Positions 18,878-24,684 of a stretch of 24,684 nucleotides of DNA are shown here, piece by piece. The notes under the pieces are model-generated. The model was not told where the DNA came from, did no database searches, and saw nothing but the letters and a program-made list of their open reading frames with translations. Each line of letters begins with the position of its first letter. Position 1 is the stretch's first letter. The stretch covers positions 1 through 24,684 of the forward strand of contig JANBPT010000726.1 of the NCBI GenBank assembly GCA_027575765.1, given 5' to 3'. The translations under genes and the position numbers were made by a program. The DNA comes from Tieghemiomyces parasiticus. Its lineage: Eukaryota; Kickxellomycota; Dimargaritomycetes; Dimargaritales; Dimargaritaceae.

Positions 18878-21478
18878 TTAGGCCCGGTGGGATCCGGTGT
18901 TGCTAAACAGAACCTGACCCCTGGCCTTCTTGCCCTTGCGACCAGCCGGCCGGGCCGGAGGTGTTGTGGCAGCCCCAAGGTTAATGCCGCGTGAGGCCTT
19001 TTTCTGTAGCGACGCGAGTGAGGTGTTACTACTTGATTTTCGCCAGGCTCCACCCCCACCGCCGCCGTTGCTCGCCATCGTCTGCGTACCCGGCTTCTGG
19101 AGGTTGCGGCGTGCACCATCCGCAAAACCACTCCCACCACCACCACCGGCTACAAAGTCGAGCCGACTCTCAAACTCGGCGGCACTATCGCCCAGGAAAT
19201 CGTCATAGTCGTAGTCGTAGGCGTACTCAGCGGCATAGTCATCCGCCTCGTCCTCGCTAAAGGGCGCTCCGCCGACATAATACCGGTGGTGGTCGGTATC
19301 CACTTCTGCTTTTAGATCGGCCGCACTGTTCGCCTTGACCTCCTCGCTACTCGACCCGTACGGGCGGTGGATATCGAAATCGGCGCTCTCGCCACGGTCC
19401 ACCGTCAGATTGAGGTCCTGGAACCCGCGACGTAACTGACCGTGGGCCTTGTGAAGTGAATCGTCATCTAAGTAGTCCGCCGGGGGCACGTTGGCACCCA
19501 CCCGGGCGTTGACTAGGCCCGAACGGCCACCGTTGGGACGTAGCGCGGACATACTGGGGAAATCGTTCTCAGCGTACTGGTAGTTTGCGGGTACGGTATT
19601 CTCCTGCATTGCAGCGGGAGTAGCCGCAGCAGCCGCGAATGAACGCGTGGCCGACGACCCCGTGACAGGCTTGGCAAGGGATCTCGCGGACTCACTGTCC
19701 CGCGGTGAGCTGGACAAGGACGACGTGCCGCTTAAGGTTGGGCACCGCAGGTCTCCGGTGCCGGGCTGAGGTGCAAAATCCGGAGAGCTGTGGGTGGGAC
19801 CGACAGGGAAATCGGCCGGGGAGAAGTCCGGTACGACGTGGCGCCGCTCTCCAGTTCGGGTGGCCTCGCGAGCCTCACGGCGGCGCTGATCAGCCAACTC
19901 GCGGCGGGACTTGTCAATACGGCGCTGGACCCGACCCTCCAACGTAGGTCGGAAGTGGGCGTAGCAGCTGTCCGAAACCAGCGCGCGGAGGTCGATCTGG
20001 ACAAAGATGAGGTCGCAGCCTAGTGGGATGTGCGCGAGGTACCGGCAGCGCTTGCGCAGGTCCTCGGTCATGGTGGTCTCCTCCCGATGCTCTACGGTGA
20101 TGCTCAGTTCACCCGGCAACGCAGTCCGGCGGATGGTCTGATATTCATGCTGGACCACACGCCAGTCCAGCGGGTGGAGGTAGATGTGCTGGCCGTCATC
20201 GGCCTGGAAGAAGCGATTATCCGTGTCCTCCGTATTGGTGGGGCGTCTCTCAGCGGCTGCCGTTGCTTCCGTGGCATGGGCGACGAACTGACGGAGCCGC
20301 GACTCAGAGTGGCCCAGGGCCTGTTGAGCATCCTCGGCGGTGCCCTTTTGTAAACTGTGGATCTGGGCAGTCACGTCGTCGATGCACAGGTGGATGACCT
20401 CACTAGCCACGGTGTCGCCCAGACCCTCACTTTCGCGGCGTGCCGCTTGGAGACTTTCCACATTCAAACAGAGCTCCTGGGTAAGGTAAGTTCCGGAGGC
20501 CAGAACCAGGCGGGAAAAGGCCAAGGCATCGGGCACAAAGTCCCACGGCAGCTGTGGATAGGCTGTGAGACGTTGGAAGGCCGGGTCAAGGTATACCGAG
20601 CTGTCGTACGGCATGGCCAGGGCCCCGTCGGCGGGACGCTGCATAAGACGCATGGTCACCTCATTGGCCGGGTCCGACCGGGAGGTTCCGCCAGACGGAT
20701 GCCAGACTGCCCACACGCGCACGCACTTGAGGTCGCGACGATAGATCGGGTCCCAACAAATGGGACACTTCTTCCAAGAACGTCTAGCGCCGCCGCTGCC
20801 CGGGGCGTCGTCTCCAGCGACGGCAGTAAACGGAGACAAGTAGCGTAGAATACAGGGCATACAGTAGACGTGGCCGCACTTGGTGACACGCGGGGCCACG
20901 GGCGGTTCTAAGCAGATAGGGCAGGTGAGCGACTGGTGGCTGGAGACAAGGACCTGCTGAATATCGCCCCAGTTAAGAGCCACGTCCGGGTCCATAAACT
21001 GGACGGCGTAGTCGCCGTGCGGGTCCAGTAGGAAGCGGTAGTTGGCGTTGATGAAACGCTCTTTGCGGTACGGCTCCTGTATGGTGCGGACCTTGGCACG
21101 TCGGTTGCGGTGACGCAGTTCAGCATTCGACACGGGGGGCTGGCGAGTCGGGAAACTGAAATTGAGGAGGTGGTTCAGCGACTGGGCTTGGCGGGCGGCG
21201 GCGGCGGTCCGACCGCCCTTGGTTTTATTGGCGGCCAATTGGCCATTTCCGGGAGACTCCGCAGCAACCTTTACAGTTGTGTCGCAGGTCGACGCGGTGC
21301 GAGCGCCATTGACCGGCAGTGCGGTGGCGGCAGCACCGCGGGGCGGGGCAGGCTGCGAAGACGGAGGACAGTGGCCATGTTGGGAGGGGGAAGATTTAGA
21401 GTTAGGAATAATAGGGGTACCGGACGGGGGCTTGTGCTTGGTGGCTTTGGGGACGAAGGCGACTGCGTTAACGTTCAT
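18878..21478 (-). CDS. RNF10: RNF10/Mag2-type RING E3 ubiquitin ligase
   Basis: An intronless 866-residue protein starting at MNVNAVAFVP. An upstream in-frame ATG at 21610 would add 44 unconserved residues and is less likely. In the family (human RNF10, yeast Mag2) the enzyme ubiquitylates 40S ribosomal proteins near the mRNA entry site during translation quality control. Family blocks are clear: FINANYRFLL and YAVQFMDPDVALNWGDIQQV at about 142-176, then a C3HC4 RING with Cys186, Cys189, Cys201, His203, Cys206, Cys209, Cys238 and Cys241. After a linker come FFQADDGQHIYLHPLDW (about 423-439) and LRKRCRYLAHIPLGCDL (about 474-490), followed by an Arg/Glu-rich helix (about 517-545). The C-terminal third is low-complexity with acidic, Ser-rich and Gly-rich runs. 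An extra Gly/Ala/Asp segment lengthens the loop between the two halves of the RING. All zinc ligands are present, so it is probably active. Confidence 0.95.
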   Translation of the reverse strand: MNVNAVAFVPKATKHKPPSGTPIIPNSKSSPSQHGHCPPSSQPAPPRGAAATALPVNGARTASTCDTTVKVAAESPGNGQLAANKTKGGRTAAAARQAQSLNHLLNFSFPTRQPPVSNAELRHRNRRAKVRTIQEPYRKERFINANYRFLLDPHGDYAVQFMDPDVALNWGDIQQVLVSSHQSLTCPICLEPPVAPRVTKCGHVYCMPCILRYLSPFTAVAGDDAPGSGGARRSWKKCPICWDPIYRRDLKCVRVWAVWHPSGGTSRSDPANEVTMRLMQRPADGALAMPYDSSVYLDPAFQRLTAYPQLPWDFVPDALAFSRLVLASGTYLTQELCLNVESLQAARRESEGLGDTVASEVIHLCIDDVTAQIHSLQKGTAEDAQQALGHSESRLRQFVAHATEATAAAERRPTNTEDTDNRFFQADDGQHIYLHPLDWRVVQHEYQTIRRTALPGELSITVEHREETTMTEDLRKRCRYLAHIPLGCDLIFVQIDLRALVSDSCYAHFRPTLEGRVQRRIDKSRRELADQRRREAREATRTGERRHVVPDFSPADFPVGPTHSSPDFAPQPGTGDLRCPTLSGTSSLSSSPRDSESARSLAKPVTGSSATRSFAAAAATPAAMQENTVPANYQYAENDFPSMSALRPNGGRSGLVNARVGANVPPADYLDDDSLHKAHGQLRRGFQDLNLTVDRGESADFDIHRPYGSSSEEVKANSAADLKAEVDTDHHRYYVGGAPFSEDEADDYAAEYAYDYDYDDFLGDSAAEFESRLDFVAGGGGGSGFADGARRNLQKPGTQTMASNGGGGGGAWRKSSSNTSLASLQKKASRGINLGAATTPPARPAGRKGKKARGQVLFSNTGSHRA

Positions 21479-23402
21479 GGAGGCGGAGACCACGGGGATC
21501 CCAAGGGCAGGGGCGCGACACTTGGGGTGGAGTAAATAAGAGGGAGGAAGCGCAGAGACTAAAAATGAAGGCTTGGAGACGGGAGCGGCGAGAGTCTCAA
21601 AACCAGCCAACGTCGATCTAGGGGTTGGAGGGCAGGGGAGGTGGGATGAAGCGAGGCGAAGTGGGGACAGGAAAGAGCCCTAAATCAACAAGGCGGGTTG
21701 ATGCGTGGGGGGGGGGTAAGGAAAGGGGCGTAATTAGAGAGGCAGTGGGGCAGGCTGGGGGATGAGGTCGGACAAGAAGGTGGCAACGGGTGGAATGCCG
21801 GGCGTAAGGCTCAGGAGAGAGAGAGAGGGTAGCTGGTTTCCATAGTATGGAGGGAAGAGTCGTTGAGCCTAAAGAGAACGAGACAAGGCCTGCACAAGCA
21901 CTTCGGGTTGACGGTAGGGGAACGGGCTGGCCTGATGGCCTGGAGTGGTGGGCAGGTGGGCGTCAGAATAGGGGCACATAAGCCGGGCTATAGGCTAGGG
22001 CGGGATGGCCGGCCGCAGCTAGAGACGCCGGGCGATCAACTCGGCCGGCTACAAAGAAGTAGGGGGGAGGCAGGTGGAAGGCTCCTGTCAAGAACCGGTG
22101 TGGCTAGTCTTACCAAGCACGGGTGCGTGGCCAGCGGCGGTTAACGTAATAGGGAACGGAGGGGGGAAACTCTGTGGGCTTTCGGGTGCGTGATGTGAGC
22201 GATACCGGACAGGACCGAGAGGGCTTAGGGCTGAAGAAAACCAGCAGCGCCCACTGGTTAGACATTGTTACGTCGGGGTGCGTCTATAGGTGGAAAGGGC
22301 AGAATCGAGGTGTCCTGAGGATTAATATGGTTGAAGGGTGCTGGTAACGCGGGGCGGTAGTACAGACGGAATCTGTTGTAGCCTGGCCCACACGGGGTAT
22401 CGAATGTGCTATGGCACCGCCTCTTCAAGTGGCGCATGGTGCGATGCGCCTCATGCTGCAAAGCACGGCTTGGGACCAATCGTTTCGCTCAAGTGCAATA
22501 CTGGGGGGCCAGGCAACCGAGCTGCAAGGGTGCCCATGCCCCCCTCCAAGAAATTGCACTCATTCTACTGCAGCGTCTCCAGTTAGGCATGCCTCTGATA
22601 TCATCAGGCAGAAATGGCTCACCAAATGAGTCCAGGCCGGGCACAGCGACGTGGGAGAAACGTGGGTTGATGGTACTACCGCAGGCCAGTGCGACCGGGA
22701 TGGCCTTTAATTCAACCATCACCCTGTTGCTATCCCACACCGTTCGGGAATCAATTAGTAGTGGTTCTGAATGGCCACAGGGCGAGCTCTCCAGACCTCT
22801 TCCAAAGGGAACTACCGGGGGGCAGGTGTTTCCGCGATGCCGGTGAGACCGCCCTAATACCTGGCGTTCGTGGATGGTACACTGAGGGTGCTATCCAGTT
22901 GGGCAAGGGAAGTAGAAGTACTCGCAGTACAGCCTGTAGTAACCGTATAGTCGCCGATGGCCCTTTGTCAGTAAGCTACAGTATGGGGTCTGGTTGCATA
23001 GCCAAGTCTCGTAGGACCAGCGCCGTGAGCCGTGTCTTAATACTCATCGAGTATAAGTCGGAGCTTATGCCACACGGTAGAGCTAAGCGCTAATAGATTG
23101 AAGGTGCTCTTTACACCAACACCAGCTCGACTGCCCAGTTTAAGCCCCACCAGACTAGGCCAGTTGCCAACAGAGAATGGCGCAACGGAGCCTCAGACAC
23201 CTACCCAACTTCACCCCTGCCCGAGTTGGCTTGCCCCCCCCCCTCCCCTACGAATTGACAGGTGATTCGGGCCCATGCTCCTGGACCTAACCCACTGGGG
23301 CGCATGTCGCGCATAGCTTGCCGGCCTATCTCACCCGCCGCCTTCTCTTCTATTACCTAGTTTGGTCTCCGCTTCACCTAACGCATTACTGCAGCTACCG
23401 TC
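21479..23402. other. Divergent region between RNF10 and Ap4A phosphorylase genes, 1.9 kb
   Basis: It contains the leader and promoter of RNF10 (purine-rich on the plus strand at about 21535-21860, with a G10 run at 21707-21716) and of the phosphorylase gene (pyrimidine-rich at about 23320-23400). The middle (about 22250-23090) has overlapping open frames of 70-146 codons on both strands, but I recognise no domain, signal or ordered blocks in them. I treat them as chance frames or unidentifiable relics. Confidence 0.5.
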
Positions 23403-24684
23403 ATGAGCAAGCCAAATCTCGCTACCCTGGCCAGGCTCTGCTACGAGCGGGCCAAGGTCTCTGGGGCCCTAATGTTCACCCCTACGACGTTGCACATTAA
23501 CCAGGCGGCTGGTATCGACGTAAGTGTCCTAGATTCCTCCAGTTGGTAGGGCAGGGCAATGTCCAGCAAGGATGGCGTCGTCATGGCTATGGAGCTAGAG
23601 CGTTGTGGGCTGGACTGGGCCGCGCGCCCCTCTCGCGTGTCGCATCGTAATTCATCCCCTACTGCAATTCCCGCCTTTCCCTTCCGTCAGTTCGAGATCC
23701 GGTTGGTGGCGGCTCTGGCCCAGAAACCCACCAAGCCCATGAACCGAGAACACGGGCCCAGACCGCCGCGGGTCAACCCATTTCTGCCTTACGACCCCGA
23801 GCTCTACGTCACCAGCCACCAGGACTTCCATATCCTGCTTAATAAGTTCTGCGTGGCGCCCCGGCACCTGCTCATCGTGACCAAAGGTAACGTGGCCAAC
23901 GCAGTCCGACAAGCCGAGACACTTTTACTGGGCGTCTACCATCGTCTAGCGGACAATGCTAAACGTGTTAAGATCCTTGGACGCGATGTTTTTGTTTTTA
24001 CCCCCCGTCACCAGATTACGAAGAACAGGGCCGGCCAATCACCCTCAATGAATTCAGCACCGTGACTTGGGCACTACGGGAGCTAAGGGAGCCCTACCTT
24101 TTCTTTTATAACTCTGGGCCACAGTCGGGCGCAAGGTAAGCCCAAAGGAAAAAAAATAACATTGGCACGTATACGGGTGGATCAAGATGATCTTCTCGAC
24201 TGTGCCTGCGGGGTTTGTAAATAACCTTTGTACAAAAACTCGCCAACGGTATACACCGTGGTCCACATTTTTTCCTGCTTGTGGTAGCCAACCCCACAAG
24301 CACATCCAGCTCCTCCCGACCACCACCCCCGACGCCATTTTCCCCCCCACCTACGCCGCACTTCGCCATTGGGAGTACGACCAGGGTAAGCTGGAGGGTC
24401 AGCGCTGGTCCATGCTGAGCTGGAATCTGGCCGGGTGCCTTCAGTGGTGCGGCATACATGGCGCCAAAGCCTCACCACTCACTATCTGCACAATGTCCTG
24501 CCTGGGCTCCTCTCGGCCCCCTCCCGCCCCTACATGACAGTTGGTCAGATCCCCGGGCTTCCCTTCATTCATTGTTGTGTACGCTTGAGACCTCATAAGG
24601 TCCTTGCCGACGATGCCACGGCCGCCGCGTACCTGCACGGGACGTACCAGCGACTCCTTGGCCTCGCCCGCCAGGATTTCCGTG
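23403..24684 (+). CDS. APA2: Ap4A phosphorylase (ATP adenylyltransferase), 3'-truncated by window end
   Basis: Five exons are readable: 23403-23519, 23691-23886, 24015-24135, 24288-24385 and 24445 to the edge. The introns, of 171, 128, 152 and 59 bases, all begin GTAA and end AG. Codon phase is kept across every junction. The enzyme phosphorolyses diadenosine tetraphosphate to ADP and ATP, controlling this stress-linked nucleotide. Family signatures are FEIRLVAALAQKP at 40-52, NPFLPYDPELYV, LNKFCVAPRHLLIVTKD up to 105, FFYNSGPQSGASQPHKHIQLLP at about 134-155, and GLPFIHCCVRLRP in the last exon. The HKHIQ motif (His148-His150-Gln152) is the HIT-like active site, with His150 expected as the nucleophile by family. 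The start ATG gives the usual short N-terminus. The least certain junction is the 59-base fourth intron, supported by the frame change needed to reach GLPFIH. About the last third to half of the protein lies outside the window. Confidence 0.93.

Noticed and set aside
22258..23093. Overlapping open frames on both strands that could be a gene or retroelement relic
   Set aside because: Reading both strands gave no polymerase, integrase, transposase or other recognisable block order; frames of this length occur by chance at this GC content.
1..24684. CRISPR arrays, prophage genes, bacterial operons or secondary-metabolite clusters
   Set aside because: No spaced direct repeats, no phage structural or replication genes and no grouped biosynthetic genes; the genes are spliced or widely spaced eukaryotic single genes.

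Overview
The window looks like nuclear DNA of a fungus, probably an early-diverging one (a Kickxellomycotina or other zoopagomycete-type genome would fit, but this is inference). The reasons are GT-AG introns, an ER cyclophilin ending in HDEL, a condensin kleisin, a fungal-type Ap4A phosphorylase, a cytosolic mevalonate-pathway enzyme, GC-rich third codon positions, and widely spaced single genes with AT-richer gaps. There is no operon, CRISPR array, phage or prokaryotic feature.

Layout: 1-2677 has no supportable gene. The plus-strand mevalonate diphosphate decarboxylase (2678-3931) is followed by the plus-strand ER cyclophilin B (4841-5521), with a UPRE-like site about 335 nt upstream. After a 1.7 kb gap comes a plus-strand gene for a probably mitochondrial LEA-like amphipathic-helix protein (7221-8411). 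It converges on a small minus-strand gene for a cationic secreted protein (8655-8972). Next is the two-exon plus-strand condensin kleisin subunit (10293-13040). A 1.5 kb gap leads to a minus-strand orphan secreted protein (14599-15609).

The most accessory part is about 15.6-18.9 kb. It holds a decayed mariner-type transposon of about 1.3 kb (about 16879-18200, transposase on the minus strand) with stops, frameshifts and lost catalytic residues. Beyond it are the minus-strand RNF10/Mag2-type RING E3 ligase (18878-21478) and, divergently, the first five exons of an Ap4A phosphorylase (23403 to the window end).

The genes do not form a pathway cluster. They are ordinary housekeeping genes (isoprenoid synthesis, ER folding, chromosome condensation, ribosome-linked ubiquitylation, dinucleoside polyphosphate turnover) interspersed with a stress-type protein and two lineage-specific secreted proteins. 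I see no convincing new multi-gene system. The points most worth a second look are the LEA-like protein with a presequence, the orphan secreted proteins, the mariner relic, and strongly pyrimidine-rich leaders on the coding strand of nearly every gene.
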